Positions 1-15,000 of a stretch of 64,000 nucleotides of DNA are shown here, in pieces. The position numbers were made by a program, and so were the translations under genes. Below the pieces are notes generated by a model, which was not told the DNA's origin, made no database searches, and saw only the letters and a list, made by a program, of their open reading frames with translations. Every line of letters starts with the position of its first letter. Positions within the stretch are counted from its first letter, which is position 1. This stretch comes from Dasyornis broadbenti. Lineage: Eukaryota; Chordata; Aves; Passeriformes; Dasyornithidae. Location of the stretch: positions 147,073-211,072 of the forward strand of contig VZRN01001316.1 of the NCBI GenBank assembly GCA_013397935.1, written 5' to 3'.

Positions 1-2860
1 TTTAATATCTGGAAAGCATAAAAAACACAGGAATTAACAAAATACCTTAGTAATACCAAGAAATTTGGCTTTAAAAAGGTTGCACACGCCTACACACCTT
101 CTAAATCCTGAGTGCAAGGAAGCCAATGCAGAGCAATTATGCTGGAAAAGCCGCTGCTACTTATAAAATGTTGTGCAGCTGTTGGAGGAGAGGGTTACAG
201 TGACAAACAGCTTCCCTGCTACAAAGGTGGCAGGAAATCTATCAAACTGGACAATAAAATTGCAATTGAGTTTCTTTGGCTTTTTATAGCAGCTGCATGT
301 ATCTTGATGTGTAGCTCTGCAAAACCTATCCAATTCTGTAACACTGGTCCTTTATGTACTAGTTCTTTATCATAGAATGGTGTTATAAATTAGTGGCACG
401 GATGGCGCAGAGGGTTGTAAAAAGGAAAAATAAGTGGTAAGCCAATACAATTAAGAGATGAAATAGGAAAAACACAAATTGGTTATTCTCTTAGTAATGT
501 TAAGGAAATATTTTTGTTCCCATAATTCCCACATTACTTTGAAAGCACGCTAGAAATCAAAAATATCTGAGATGCACTTAGCATCGAACAATTTGCCCAC
601 TGAATTATGACTACACCAGGTTGTGTGAATCTCTATGACTCTCAATAGTGGTATAACAGGATACAAGACTACTTAAAATAAGTAAAATCGGAAGAATTAA
701 AAATTCATTATAATTAGATATTAATATCTGTTTATAAGGATATTTTCAAGAGCTTTTGTGATTTATCCTAATTTATGTTTATGTAATTAACATGTAGCTA
801 TGAAACATCACCTAGTTTTATATGGCTACTTGCATGCATTGTATGTATTATTTAACAAAAAAGTTCAAATGGAAAATACATAACAAAGGTGCAATTTAAA
901 AACTTTGATAACGGCATCATCATTCATATCACTATTGACAATTGGGTGCTTTTGCCATTTAGACATTTTTATTTAGGCTTCTGGAACCAGTATTAATACT
1001 GATGTCCAAATAAACTGAACTCCTTTATGAGTCCTTCAATATTCTACCACCAACTTTGCCATCATCAAACTTCCTCTGAAGTAGGCTAGAAGAACAGACA
1101 GGTCTTACATGTTGACCAGAAAGACAATAAAGTTAGACTTAGGAAAACTTACAGGGAGTTACTCCTAAAACCAAGGACACCTCTCTATGGCAGCATGCCA
1201 GGAACCAAAAATGAGAAAGAGAATGAAGCAGGTCATCTTCTCATTCACTATGGCATTGCATAAAAACCCACATTATCTACACCTCTATTTCGGGTCTTTT
1301 CCAAAACTGTGGGATTTTGTTCTTGACAGTTGGCCATGGAATCACTGTAAAATCTTGGGGTTTTTCCTCCAGGAACTCTAGATCATTGATTAGCCACATT
1401 AAGTCACTAAAGAGAATGACCAAAAATCCATATAACCTTTTGGACATAGATGCAGTTTAAATGACATTTCTGACACTACATAAGATAATCTGCTAACTAA
1501 TTTCTAAATTCAAGACACCAAAGTTCTGTATAAGAATTAGAAAGGTGGTTTTCCTTCATTTACCTCTCCATCTTTTCCCAGGGACAGCTCCCCAGCAATT
1601 CCCAGCGACAGCTCTCCACCAATTCCCAGCAGTGACACAAATGCTAAATTATTCCAGTTTTATATAAAAGTACATTAGGGATCTTTCTACATCTGGCTAC
1701 AGCTCGCCACTGTACAATACACCCATGCCCTCTGCATCTTAGGGGGAAAAAAGAAACTGGTTTTTTGAAGACTGCAGAGCCAATACAAAAGAATACTAAG
1801 AACGGTCCAACACCCAAAGCGTGGTATCTGTAAGGGTTAAATTTTGGTCCCAGGCACTTTGCACGAGAATTCCACCCAGCTAAGTGACTGTTCACTAAAG
1901 TTATTTCACCTACTTTTATTACACAGATTTCTACATTTGTCTCCCCATAGCCCAATAATCCACCATGTAGCTATGAATGCAACAAACAGAGCTGCAAAAT
2001 AACTGATCTTGCTATCTGCAGAGACTGACCTTTTTTCAGGAAAAAATACATGCAAAATCAAAGACCTCAGAAATGTCAACCATTCCTTAGTATCATAAAG
2101 TGATCTTTAGGATTCACAGATGTCCTTTTCACACTGTTAAGTTGCACACATTTAGAAACTGATAATTTATAATTTAAATAATTTTAAGTAAATATTCTGA
2201 TAACCAGAATAATTCTGAGGCCTCACTCACTGGCCTCACTCTTTTGTTCAGAATAAGGCAGTATAAAATACCTTTTGTACTACTGTGCCTTGTTCAGAGA
2301 ACCACTAATAACTTCTATGATGTAACTCTGGTTGTAACAACAAAATTCAGAAAAAACAATAACAAAGGGTAACAGTCTATTCATACTGCATGGATTTGCC
2401 CTCTCACCTTGTATTCCACAACTTAACAGCTGCAGCATCTGCCCTAACTTGGATTTCTTCACTTTTTACTCGTTTGTTTTGCAGCTTTTTGATGTTACTA
2501 AAAGGGTATTTTTGTTCATGAATAGATATGGTGCGCCACCTTGTGTTCCTGCTGTTACTAAAAAGCAAGACCAGCACTAAAATTTTTCAGAAATGCTCCT
2601 GAAATTTGATTAATCTCATTTTTGGAATCAGGATAAACTAATTTGAGCAACAACAACGAAAGCGTATTTGTGTTAAAACAACAAGATTAACATTTCATTG
2701 TCATATATTTCAAAATTATACACAGTAACAGGTAAAAACACAGGGCTTCCATTTAATTACTAACCTTCACTTCACGATTATCTCACTGTCTGGTACAGCA
2801 CTTAAAGGTTCTAAATCTAATTACAGAGCATAGCATTTCCCAGCTATTTCAAAGACTCGC
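1..2860 (-). other. LRBA: LRBA intron 21, 5' part
   Basis: AT-rich intron sequence. I looked for the expected next exon (FEIHKENLANIF-like) on the minus strand and did not see it, so the acceptor is beyond the left edge. The block contains a 24-bp tandem duplication (1583-1630) and no recognisable gene or mobile element. Confidence 0.8.
1583..1630. repeat. 24-bp tandem duplication
   Basis: Two adjacent 24-base copies (1583-1606 and 1607-1630) of a motif starting GACAGCTC and ending AATTCCCAGC, differing at two positions. Confidence 0.85.
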
Positions 2861-3053
2861 CTTTGAATGTGTGATTGATAGTGTGTCCACCCACACACGC
2901 CAGCCACCCCACTCATATTTTATTGCATGGTAGAGCAAAATCCGAAATATGGTGTACACCATCTCAGTTATCTTCTGCTCCTCAGACGTCTTTGAATTAA
3001 AGCAACAAAGGGAAAGCATCCACTCCTGCCAGACAGAGCACTGCAACAAACTC
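2861..3053 (-). CDS. LRBA: LRBA coding exon 21 (residues 859-923)
   Basis: It encodes SLLQCSVWQEWMLSLCCFNS, KTSEEQKITEMVYTIFRILL, YHAIKYEWGGWRVWVDTLSI and THSK. Acceptor TTTTCAG|GAGTT. The only splice site consistent with the vertebrate protein (THSK followed by VTFEIHK) is TCAAAG|GCGAGT, a GC donor. Reading on past it meets a stop after five codons. The next exon is not in the window. Confidence 0.92.
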
Positions 3054-6000
3054 CTGAAAAATACACAGATGCTATTGAATCATATTTTAAAATATATCTT
3101 AACATATATATACATATCAGCTACGTCAGGAATTCAACACTTTTTTAAAACTTCTACAGGCAAGCTTCTCTAATTTTACATTCTGAAGACTATACTATAG
3201 AATTTGCTGAACAGCAATGAAGCTATATCTGCCTGAGTTTAATTTGCTAAGAGACCTTGTTACTTATTTTGTATACTTGTGCATAGAGCAAGACATCTTA
3301 CCTCCTGTTTTCTCTGCTGTTATTAAAAAGTTTAATCATATCTGAGAGAAAGGCTCGCCGGATCTCCAATGTTTCTGGACACTGTGGAGAATTACGGATC
3401 AGGATGGCAATAACCTTTAAAATCTCTGTAAAACAGTTCATGAATAACAAAATATTAGGACTAAGCACAGCATAAAATACAAAGCCTCTTTCAACAGTAC
3501 TTGTACAAGAAAAGTGACACCACATAAAGTTTTATACTGAGAAAAAGCACATCTGTTGGAGAAGGAGGTTTAAGTAAAACAAATCCCTTCTTCCAATACT
3601 TCTCAAACCTAGTCACCCATCAAAGGGATTTGCAGGCCTCTACAGCTGAAGAAAACAGAATTCATTGAATTATCATGTTTAAGCAATACAAGTATTACTG
3701 CATGACAATTGATAAGCTATCAGAACCTTTTTTAAACGAAGTTCACATGAAAAAGCATCCTTTAGAAACATCAATATATGAGAAAAATGTGTAGATTTTG
3801 CTCTGCCTTAGTAATAGTGAATTTTCAGAGAATGTGACTAACTTCCAATTAATCTTATCAGTTTCTGTTATAAAAAACTTTCCTGATACAAAATTTTCTC
3901 TCTTATGATCACAATGTTTTCTGTATTTTTAAGAGGTCAGAATCGTGGGTACATCACACTTTTTGAAGCAGTGGGGCAGTCACCATACTTGTTACTTTAA
4001 AAGAAGTCAACTTTGTAAATGAATTAGGGTGCAATTTGAACACAGTCACTGTGACAGTTTCAGTTCATCTTGTACAACTTCTTCAAAGAGAAACTCCTTA
4101 TTTGGTAATATTAGCACTGATCTTAAAAAAAGTACTGTAGAAGTTACTCTTCCTATTAGACCTACACAATCTCAGACTCACAACTCAGACTCCATATGCA
4201 CTATACCAACCACAGCTGTGACTGGCAACTTCAAAAATCTTAGGAGAAAGTAACAGAAACTTGCTCCCGTCTCTTGCTTCATGCATATTTACCAGAAGGC
4301 AAATAGCATAATGCAACCAGATTTCTTTCCTCTGTATCTGCTTTGATTTCCTTTCTCTTCCCCCTTTCCACCTGAAGAAAACCCACAAGTGTGACCTACA
4401 TTTAATGACAAAGCAGCTACAAAAGTGAAAAATCTGTTATTTCTCCAGAAAAAAAAGTTAACTCCCAAAGCTATCATAAGTCTGTTGTATAATATACTGA
4501 GTACATCAATAATGTGTATCATTCAGGAAAAGGGATCAGTATTTTCTGTAAGTTCAAAAGATATTTAAAGTTCCATATCAAGATTTTTCCAATAAAGTAA
4601 GCTAACCAAATCAGTGAGCAGATACATTTCTCCTCTTTTCCATCTAGCATTGTCATCCTGAATGTAATTTAAGATGAAAGCTATTTCCATATTTCAGGTA
4701 ATTTAGTCTGACATCACTAAATAATATATTCAGAAATTTGCTGTAACCTTAACATGTATTATATCAAAGTATCCTGTGCATACAAGTCTTCAAAAACCAT
4801 TTCATAACATGCCTGCATAGCCAAAAAAGGTGAGCTATGAGCTACATACACACTTAGACACATAAAATATCTTTCAAAAAGCTATAGAGACATACTTTCT
4901 ACGTAACTCAAATTAAATACAAGTTATCTGTCTTTTAGTGGGGGGAAAAAAAACATGTAAAACTGAGATTAGAAGACTGGTAGATGTAAATAATAAGCTT
5001 TCCAATTGGTGGGGTTTTTTTTAAAGCAAACATTTCTTAAGGAAGGACTTAAAAAATGTAAATCATTCTTACGAGGATTTTGTATCTTCACCGTTGAATC
5101 TGGGTCAGGGTGTTGTTTATGTATTACCTGAGTGCAAATCTGTTCGGTCAGAATCTAGCAAGAAAGAAGAAGATGCCATATCAATGTACATGAAGACAAC
5201 CCACTGAACAATAGTTAGATACAGCACCATCACCAACATTCTGAAAATCATCCAAAAAAATTTCCACTCACTAACTTTATTTTTTTTGTCCTATTCCTAA
5301 AACTCTATAAACTACCTATTTTTAATTTCTCTCTTAAATGAGAGAAAGTTATTTATACTGTTATTAAATAACTGTACACTGTTATTTAAAATAAACTGGA
5401 AGATAAATGTGAATCTAACCAAAACAATTATGATAAGACAAAATCATTGCTATAATAAAATTCCACATCTACACAAGCATCTGCTTGAGACATACAGGTT
5501 ACTCATTATCTAGAATTGTTCATAATGAGCTTAACCAAGTTATGGAGGGGGTAAATCCTAAGTAGTGAGCTTTGGGGGGGAAAAAAGGAAGTATTCAGCT
5601 GCATCACACTAAGGGTTAATGTCATCTGGAACATATCAGTACAAATATGTAAGCAATTTTCTAACAATATCTTAAAAGTAGTTAGAAGGATTGGATCTTA
5701 ACTACAGTGTATTACTACCTCAAATAGGACATTGTATGTGGTCATGGTGAATAAGCTTGTCTGAAGCATGAGCCTTTCAGCCAACAAAGAGAACAATCCA
5801 TGTCCAAGCATGACCTCAGCTTTTCTCCTAAAATGGTAGAGAAAGAGAAAATAAACCTCATGTATTGAATTTGTTTTAGGGGGGGGGAAAAAGTTTAAAA
5901 CGTGTCTCAAGAAATACAAAATCACTGGTAAGATATTTTTCTTGTTTGTTTCTTAAGTCTTCCACTTTTGGTGAAGGAAAAGAGGAAGAGTTCAGATTTT

Positions 6001-9000
6001 GAAAGGACGAATCATTCCCTGAAGGCAGCATAAATGAGGTCCACTCACCCATTGGCCCAAAAAGCTGAAACACAGCCTTGGGGATTTCTTGATGAACACT
6101 GGGGAAGGACCTCTCCTTATTTCACGCTACACCTTAGCCCTCATTTCACTCAAAAATGCAACCATGGACAGCAATCTCAATAGCTGGCTACTATCAGTCA
6201 ACTTGAGACATATTAAACATGGTTCTCAGTAACATGGGGTTCCATCTCACCAGTCTAATTCTTGCTATTGATTTCAGTGGAAAATGGCCACTTTTAAAAG
6301 CAGGAAGCCATCCTTCAAGTAACTATCAAATCAGCTTGATAAGGAAGTGATAATGCCTGGACACTAGCTTCCAGTAACAAACAATTCCACCATATCAAAA
6401 ATATAGTCATGACAAATAGAATGAGGGGCAGTTGAAGAAGAATAGCTCCTATTCAGTGAAGCCTATTTAGTGATTACCCTCCAATATAGTTTTTTTTCCC
6501 CTCTAAACACCAGTGTGTGTATATACACCAAATAATTTATACACAAAATAACATACAGAATGTATGTGTCACAACCTACCTTTATTCCTTTATTTCGTGG
6601 GAAGTTTACTTTTAAGACCTCAATCAATACTTACTTTGGAGCAAGATGCTTTAAGAAATATCCCATCACTTTTAGAGCTTGCACCCTGATGCCTTCACTT
6701 TGTGATGCTAAAAGCTTGTAGACAACCCTAAGTGGAGAAAACACATTGGTCTTCTGTCAATGTGAATAATAACAAATGTAGATTCTTGATCCTTGTAAAT
6801 CTCCCATAAAAACTTAAGACATCTGAATGTATTTATCAGTTACATCTGATTTCTTTCATAATTTACTTTTTAGACAGTCAAGTGCTTATGGCCACATCCC
6901 CATCTGATTTTGGTTGGACTATGGTTCACAGTATTCAACAGATCTTTAAATCTGTGAAATATGATTTAGCTTCTACCTAGATGGACTACTAAGCGCTCTC
7001 TGAAAAAAGAAAATATTAATTTCCAAATGTTCCATGAAATCACATTGGAACAGAAGGCATAATACTCAGCCTTACCATAAATAAAATTTATGATAAAATT
7101 TTTGAAGAAATTTTGATCACTTCTCTAGGGGGAAGAAAAAACCCTACCTCATTTAAACAACTCGCAAGTCTTTCCAAAAATATTCCATGTTACAACATAG
7201 CATTTTAGATCAACAAGTTTTAAGGAGTTCAAAGGACTTTAGATTTTCAGGCATTATCTGAACACTCATCACTAGTTCTGTACCTTCACTTTTATATACC
7301 CAAAAATAAATCTCAGGACACCTAAACTAAGACCAAAAAAATAAAAAATTAGCTCTATATCAGAACTAAAGTTAAAACCTTAGGACGATTAAAAAACAGT
7401 TCTAACAATTTTTCCTGGGAAAGCTGCAACCACAGCAATTATGCACGGAAACAAATAAGCAAACTTATGATGCACTGGCCATTCAACCAATATAATCTAT
7501 TTCTCTGCTCTTCTTAGTAAAACAGTATCAGGGTTACCTAAATGCATAGGAAATAAATACTTCCTTTTTTTTTTTCACTAGATTGGTTACTTCAAAATTT
7601 TTCATTTTAAGAGAACTCCAAATACTTATAAAGCTTTGTAAAATTATTTTTAAATTTCAATAATATCATGGTTTGATTGAAAAAAAAGTAGATGTATCAA
7701 GAAGCGTCCAAACAATCCATTAAGTGACTGGAGACAATACAGGAGCAAAGAGTGTAACAAATGTGACAGGAAAAAAAAGGTGATTTCTCGCTGTAGACTC
7801 ACTATTCATGCTGACTTGCTCATAAACTTGTTAACAGAAAAGAAAGCACCTACTGCTAGTTGTTAAATAAAACCAAATGTACTGCTTTGGAGACCCAACA
7901 TGACATTCAAATACTTTATTATTTAGAGTTTTTATTAGTTTCCCATACTAATACATTACCATACAAATGAAATAAAATCTGAGGAAAATGGGTTAAAAAA
8001 AAAACAAAAAACCAAAAAACAAAACAGTCTAGCACTAAAAGGGGAGAAAACAATTACAAATGTGCCTGAATGCAATCTCCTGAGAAAGAACAACCGGAAA
8101 AAATATATGTATAAACAGGGGTTAACCAATAGGTGCAACTAAATGCATGAAATGAGACTCTGCCTTCACATAGTGAGAGAATTACTACTCCCCATATCCT
8201 TCTAAGAATGGTTCTTACATTTGTTTGCCTATACCAATTTTTCCCCAATATGTTCAGGCAGGTTTCTTTTAAATTTGAAAATTTCAATACTGTGACCAGC
8301 CTCTGAGAGCCACAAGACAAAATCAGAGCCAAAATCTGCTCTTCTAGCAGATTTTCTACTTGTGCTAGTAGAATTTGCTACTTTTCCTACTTTTCTCTAA
8401 CAGTAGTGTTAAACACTACTTTCCTGTTTCTTGGGAAAAAGATTGCGAACAATGCATAGCACAAAGTGCTACTTTTAAACAAATTAAAAGTTTCTTCTGC
8501 AAAAGTCCCATTTAAGAAAAAAAGAAACAAAACTAACAAAGATCAGAAAACATCTGAATAAATTTTTGTCAGCCCCCTCCCAGTTCTAAAACATCTGTAA
8601 GAATGGGAGGCTGAAGACTTGAGCACCAGTAGAAGAAGACATCAATGCACAGACTAACTGAAATGGATCACTCCGTGTTTAAGTGTGACTGACAGCTTGG
8701 AAACATCAAAAAAAACACCTCATCGATAATAAATCCAACAGCACCTCTTGTCAACATGAACACCTGGACACAAAAATCTCCCAAGATGCGGAGTCTAACA
8801 TTGCAATACATACACCGACGAGGACGTTTCAGATTTCGTGGGAATTCTTGCAAGCAAAAATATGGCCAAAATACTATTTCCTTTTTCCCAGTTAGAATAT
8901 TCAAACTTACTGTAATCCATTCCTCTGATCAAATGCAGGGATCATAGAACCAGGATGCTCTGACATCAGAGCAACTAGCAACTGCAAGACATCCATTAGA

Positions 9001-12000
9001 TTGTCATCCTGTTGAATAAAAGTTACAAATTTGAATTCACAACACATACAATAGAACACTGTTTTGGCTAAAAGAACCACAACAAAATATTTCAAAAATA
9101 TGTGGAGATTAATCATAAACTAAGGACCAAATCATTTTGGCCAGGATCAAAAGAAAATCAGAACTAAAAGGCAAATGCAGGAGAAAATATTACAAAAAAT
9201 ATACTTAATTTTCTAGGGCGAAAAGTGATACATCAATGTCTGGGATGTAAGCCTTTGACAAGGAATGGATATTTGGATTATGTTACTTCCTTACACATAC
9301 ATGCTCCTCTGTTTGCATATGTATTTCCCAGTCCTTTCCTGCACAAGAGCTACAAATAAACTGCTGCACATATTCTGGAGCACAGGGTGGTGTTTAATGA
9401 AAAATTTCTACTCAGAAATGTTCAAACCATGAAGAAAAAAAAAATACTACCACCTGCCACACACAATATTTAAAATGGGTCATTCAAGCTGCTCAGTAAA
9501 GTTTTCCATATTTTTAGTCTAAAGCACTCTAAGCTACGGTTTATTAATTTTTTCCAAGTTCATTGTAACTAAAAATAACCTAAGAAATAACGAAATGCAA
9601 CATTTTTCCATACTTTGTAGTATCAAAATTAAAGTTTATTTTAAAACAAAGAAAGTCCACAAATAAAACACTGTCCAACCCTTTTGAACAAATACTCTGA
9701 TTCTTTCTGTATTAAAAAATCAGTTTTACATCCTCCTGAACAACTCTGTTCACCTGATGATATCAGCTTACATTACAGATGCTATCACTGATGAGTGAGC
9801 CTTATGAGAAGGCTAAACTTTACTTTTTTTGTTGATGTTTTTCTGAATTCACTGTTAGAAACCTAATTGTGTGGGATTCCGCATTCACAGACCTTTTACA
9901 CTTGAATATGCAAACTGCCAAGATATTTAAAGCATCACACCCTCATCTGAAGGCTATGTAAAGCTTCGGCTATTTTAGTTCACTCTTAGATGTTACCTAC
10001 CAAGAGTATTATTTTTTACTTCTCCACATAAAGGCGAATAATTTGAATTGCTTGACTAGCATACTACCAAGTAGTAGCAATTAGTACAGAGACCAAAGGG
10101 AAAATATAGGTGTAAGCAAAATTTAAAAAAAAAGGAAAAAAAGGAAAAAAATCTATACTGTTTGAAATAAAGTTCAATTAATTCCTTATTTTACCCATTT
10201 CAAGCACCCTTACAGAGATGAGATCAGTTAGATTTATGTCCCCACTTCCCTTGTCTTTGATGTTGCATCTGGCATAAATTGCCTTTTCCTGGTGCTAAAA
10301 TATGAAGATGCAGATGTATCAGTGGTAACCAACATTTTCTCCCAATTAAGTTTATATGCTTCTCTTAGATGCCATTAACATACATCTTTATTTTTTAATG
10401 CATGCTTTCAATTTTATTGCTTTATTTAAGAAGCAAAATAAAAAGGAGAGGAAAAACAAAACAAAAAATATTACTTCGACAGCCTAAAACAAGGTTTTGA
10501 CTTTAAAAAAAAAGTCTGTCTCACCATCTGTTTTTCTGCTTGGTAAATTCGTTTGTAGAACAACATAAGAAACCATTTTGACTTGCTGGCTTAATGAACT
10601 TCAATCTAACACTGAACATAGTGCTTAAATCACTGCAAGAATATTGGCATATCAGCACACTACTCTAAAGAACTGGACAATGTTCGCTACTTCCTCTGCA
10701 GAGCCATCTTGTGGCACAAATGAGGTCATATTTGAAAATATTCAAACATTTGTATGTCACAAACAGCACTAGTATGCCACTCCTCACAAACACATCCCCC
10801 AAATTAAAAATTACCTCATGTATAGTAAGCAGATAATTGAGGATAGCCTGTAATTCATCTTCTTTTATTCCATTGTCCTTTAAAAACAAACAGGTTTTAA
10901 CTATCATATTTCAAGCACAAAAGTGCTGTTTCCAAAAAAAGCATTATTACAAGAAATGTTTATATAACAAAGCAAGTACCACACAACAAATTTGCTTTCA
11001 CTTGATACTGTAATAGCTTCATAGTCTCAAGGTAGCTTTCTCCCTGCCCCCAAAAGCACCCACTGAATGCTATTAAAATGTTTTAAGGCAATTTCAACAC
11101 AGGCATAAAAACAAGTTAAATAGCAATATAGTATATGAAATCGTTAGAGTAATACATGTTAATTGATACAGTCAATTTGAACTGAGAGCTTCCTGTTAAT
11201 AGAAGAATTAAATTGAGGTAGCATAAAGGACTCAAAAGCAGATCTTAATTATAAGTCTCTTAGCTACACCCATATCTGTGTTTGCTTCTCATTCTCCACA
11301 ACAGAAGCCCATCTTCAGTTGCTATCAACTTTGAAGAACTCTCAATCATTTATGGCACCTATGCCAGCAATATGCCTTGAAGTATTTTTGTGAAAATAAA
11401 ATAAAAAACAACAGTTGTAAGAACAGGATGAGGGCAGGCTAAAAGCAGGCTTCTCCACGCCTACAGCTTTTGTTTTTTAAAGCAAGTCTTTCATTCCCCA
11501 AAAAGATTTTGCACCACAATGTACAAACAGAAAGCTTGCCAAAGGATCAACCTCAATCTTTTGTGATAGATTTGCTTTTTATTGTTATGTTGGTTTTGGT
11601 TGGGTAGAGTTCCTTCACAGTAGCCAGCACACAGCTATGGTTGGGATTTGTGATGGAAACAGTGTTGATAACACAGGGATGTTTTTGTTATTGCTGAGCA
11701 GGGCTTGCACAGAGCCAAGGCCTTTTCTGCTTTCCACACCACAAGGAAGTTGGGCATGCTTGGGAGGGTGGGAGGAGACACAGACAGGACAGGTGACCCC
11801 AATTGACCACAGGGATATTTCAGACCATGTGGCATCATGCTCAGGATATAAAGAGGGGAAGAAGGAGGAAGGGAGGGATGTTCGGAGTGACGGTGTTTGT
11901 CTTCCCAGGTCACCGTTACACATGAGGGGGCCCTGCTCTCCTAGAGAAAGCTGAGCACCTGCCTACCCATGGGAAGCAGGAAGGAACTCCTTGCCTTGCC

Positions 12001-15000
12001 TCCCTTGTGTGTATGGCTTTTGCTTTCCCTATTAAACTGTTTTTATCTCAACTCACAACAAGCTTTTGCTCTTGTAACTCTCTCCCTGATCCCACTGCTG
12101 GGGGAGTAAATGAGTGCCTACGTGGTACTTAGTTGCTGGCTGAGGTTAATCCATGACAAACCTGGTGAAACTCTACCCAAAACTGTCCAAGTTACAAATC
12201 TCTGACAGAAATTAAAAAAAAAAATAAGAAGAATGAATCTAACACTTAATGAAAGTCTTTTAAGAGTTTGATAGCTAAAAGGGCAGAGCTTTTCTGGTAG
12301 TTACTGCTCTGTGCTGCTCGGGCTAAGGGCAGCAGCAGAGAGAGCTCACTGGTCTATTAGCAACACAGGGGAAGAGTAGAAAAGAGGTAGATTCAAAGAC
12401 AAGAAAAGTCAGTCCACAGAAGGAAAATAAGAGAGAGACCAAAACTTATGATAGGAAAGGGACAAGAAGAGCCTATTAGCAGTAGACCTGCTGAATTGCA
12501 ATATTCCTCCAATGTCCAAGAACCAGTTGTGAAACACTGATAGTCTTTCTTATCCTCCTCTGTCCCAATGACCCCACAGCATTAAAAGTCAAATGTTTCT
12601 CTTTAGTCTTTAAGCACTTATGAGGTAGGTGATACTGTTCATATTAAAAAAAAAACCCATGAAATTAAATACTTATTTCCCCAACAGTAAACATTTCTAA
12701 GCTAATAACAGCTCCACTTTCGATAAAAACAGCTTAGAAGGGGGAAAAAAAATGCATTTTTAGCATTGCTGTCCGTGGCAAGAGCCATAACAAAAAGAAG
12801 CACTTTACATTTCTGTTTATTTACTATTACAAGATTTAACATGCTTTAAACATGTTAGGTATTTCTTTAGGAAATGAAAAGTAAATATACTATCATAATT
12901 TAGAGCTATCCTACCTTCATCACTAGCTGTTTAATGAACATCAACAAAAATGCTCGCAGGGATAAAATCTCTTTTTGAGTAGGCCGCGGACCATCTACAA
13001 AACAAAAGCAGATACATAAAATACAAATCAGCAGTTGTTATTAGCACAGACTGTCATTTTCATAAAAAGAAAAATAAAAGGCATTTTCTAGGTGAAGAAG
13101 GCACACTTCTAAGCGAGGTGTTTTCCCCTCTCTATTTCAGACCACAAAACAGTAATGTGTTTCATCACTTTCTATTAGCGAAATGCCCAGTCAGGCAGGT
13201 TCCACTAAGGCTTGTATTAAATATGGTTTCCTAAACCCCTCTAAATTCATGATTTTACCACTTCCTTGCAGTGCCATGAACCAACTTCATGCAAGGAATA
13301 AGACTGATACGAGACCTTTACATCAAAATTTCCAGATTTTAAATTTTTGCAATTTACAGTTCTTTTTAAAGTTCTGGTAAAACTCAAAGGAAGAAATACA
13401 AGCTATTATTATATACTGGCTAAATACACAAAAATCAATCTTACATTGCTATGCATAAAGACTACCTTGAAAGACATAGCTTCATTTGTTAACTCAGTCA
13501 AAAAGGACTGGCTTCTGCCATCCCTGTGTAAAGCACACTTTCAAAGAAATATTTTAAATACTCAAACACTCAATAGTTCCCGGGAGAGGCAAGGTTAAAA
13601 AAACAGGTGCAACCAAGTGTCAAAGTCAAGTAAAACCTTTCATACAGAAAGCAAATGAACTGTTGCAAATACATTTTGGGGGATAGTTTCTACATTTGCC
13701 TGTAGGGTCACAGTTCCTATGATCTTAATCATAACAGAAAAGCAAATCAACTAGAGAATAAAAGTGATCATATGAGTCTGGTTTTATAAAGTATAGGCCC
13801 ACAGGCATATTTGGTTTAAGAACAGTTACTTTCAGTATAAACTGGTCTAGTCAAAACAAGCCATTAAACTGCAATATTAAGACTGTCCTGCTCAGCAACT
13901 TGCCTCAAAGAGCTAAGAAAATCCATGTCTTCACAGAAAAGAAAGGAGAAGACCCACATGCTTTGCTTCTTAAAGAATGCAAAAATACTACAAAACAATC
14001 TTTACAACAGGAAGGGCTGGTCATTTTGAGAAGCTGGCGGCAGGAAGTCAGACACATCTAAGGAGCACTCACTCCTAGTGTATCTAGCTCTCTTCCATCA
14101 CCTGCTTCTGTCCCTGAAATTCCAGAGCCTTTTGTTATAGACACCATACTCCCAGGCACAGTTCTACAATTCCAACATCCTACCATTTCTCTGACCACTT
14201 CTATCTAGTATTAGTTCACATAGGTGTCTGAGGACAGAGGATATGTCTTCTAAAACTTCCATTAGGTTGTGAAAAAAATCTTTTAAGGACAAAAGCCCAC
14301 TGCTCACACGGTAACCCCACTAAAGGGTAGTTACTTCTGAAGCACTTATGGTTCTATTCTAAACATTGTATACACAACTTTTTAAAAACAAACATCAGAT
14401 AGTGAGAGTAAAAATTAATATATATGTACATACCTATGCCCTTGGGAGTTATCCCACTGCGATCCTGAGGGTTCACCACCCAGTAATAATACTTGAGGGT
14501 GTGCATGACCAAAAGAACTGTCCCAACCCGCCGGATAGCTCCATATATGTTAACAGTGGCAATGAACTCAGTAGACAGGTAAGTGTACAGGGTCAGCTGA
14601 ACCTACAACACCCAGCCAGGAAAACAAAGATCATCACACCTAAATTGCAGCACGTCAGACAACTGAATTCTTAAATTTCATCTATCTGTCTTAAAGAAAC
14701 AGATCTTCTCTGTACAGCTTAGTCTTAAAACCTCTGCAAACTCATGAAAAATTTCACTGTATTTCTAAAACTGTAAAGAGTTGGTAAGAAGGTTTCAGCT
14801 GGCAAGTTTTGATCAAAGTTGTTCACTCTCAGAGAACAGAGATTCACAAAAACGACAATATTCATGGTCAATTTATATTAAGACTTTAAATCTGATACCC
14901 GAGATAATTTCCTCTTCAAAAATTGCTGTGTTTTTGCCAACTAACCCATCCCAAATTCCTGCTCAGTCTGGGTCAAAAGTCACAACTCTGTTCTGCAGAA

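Larger units (their letters stand above)
3054..10814 (-). other. LRBA: LRBA introns 15-20 (between exons 15 and 21)
   Basis: Introns: 3054-3301, 3426-5072, 5155-5718, 5828-6634, 6728-8910, 9009-10814. All are AT-rich with many A or T homopolymer runs (for example A/C-rich 7995-8025 and A/G-rich 10118-10151). I see no mobile element of recognisable family, RNA gene or other coding sequence in them. Confidence 0.8.

Noticed and set aside
372..384. ATCATAGAATGGT, like a CR1 tail
   Set aside because: Only about 13 bases match and the rest is unlike CR1.
1644..1955. 103-codon minus-strand frame that could have been LRBA exon 22
   Set aside because: The sequence does not resemble the LRBA region expected after THSK (VTFEIHKENLANIF).
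11615..11954. Three overlapping ~100-codon frames on both strands
   Set aside because: They lie entirely within the solo LTR and match no retroviral protein.
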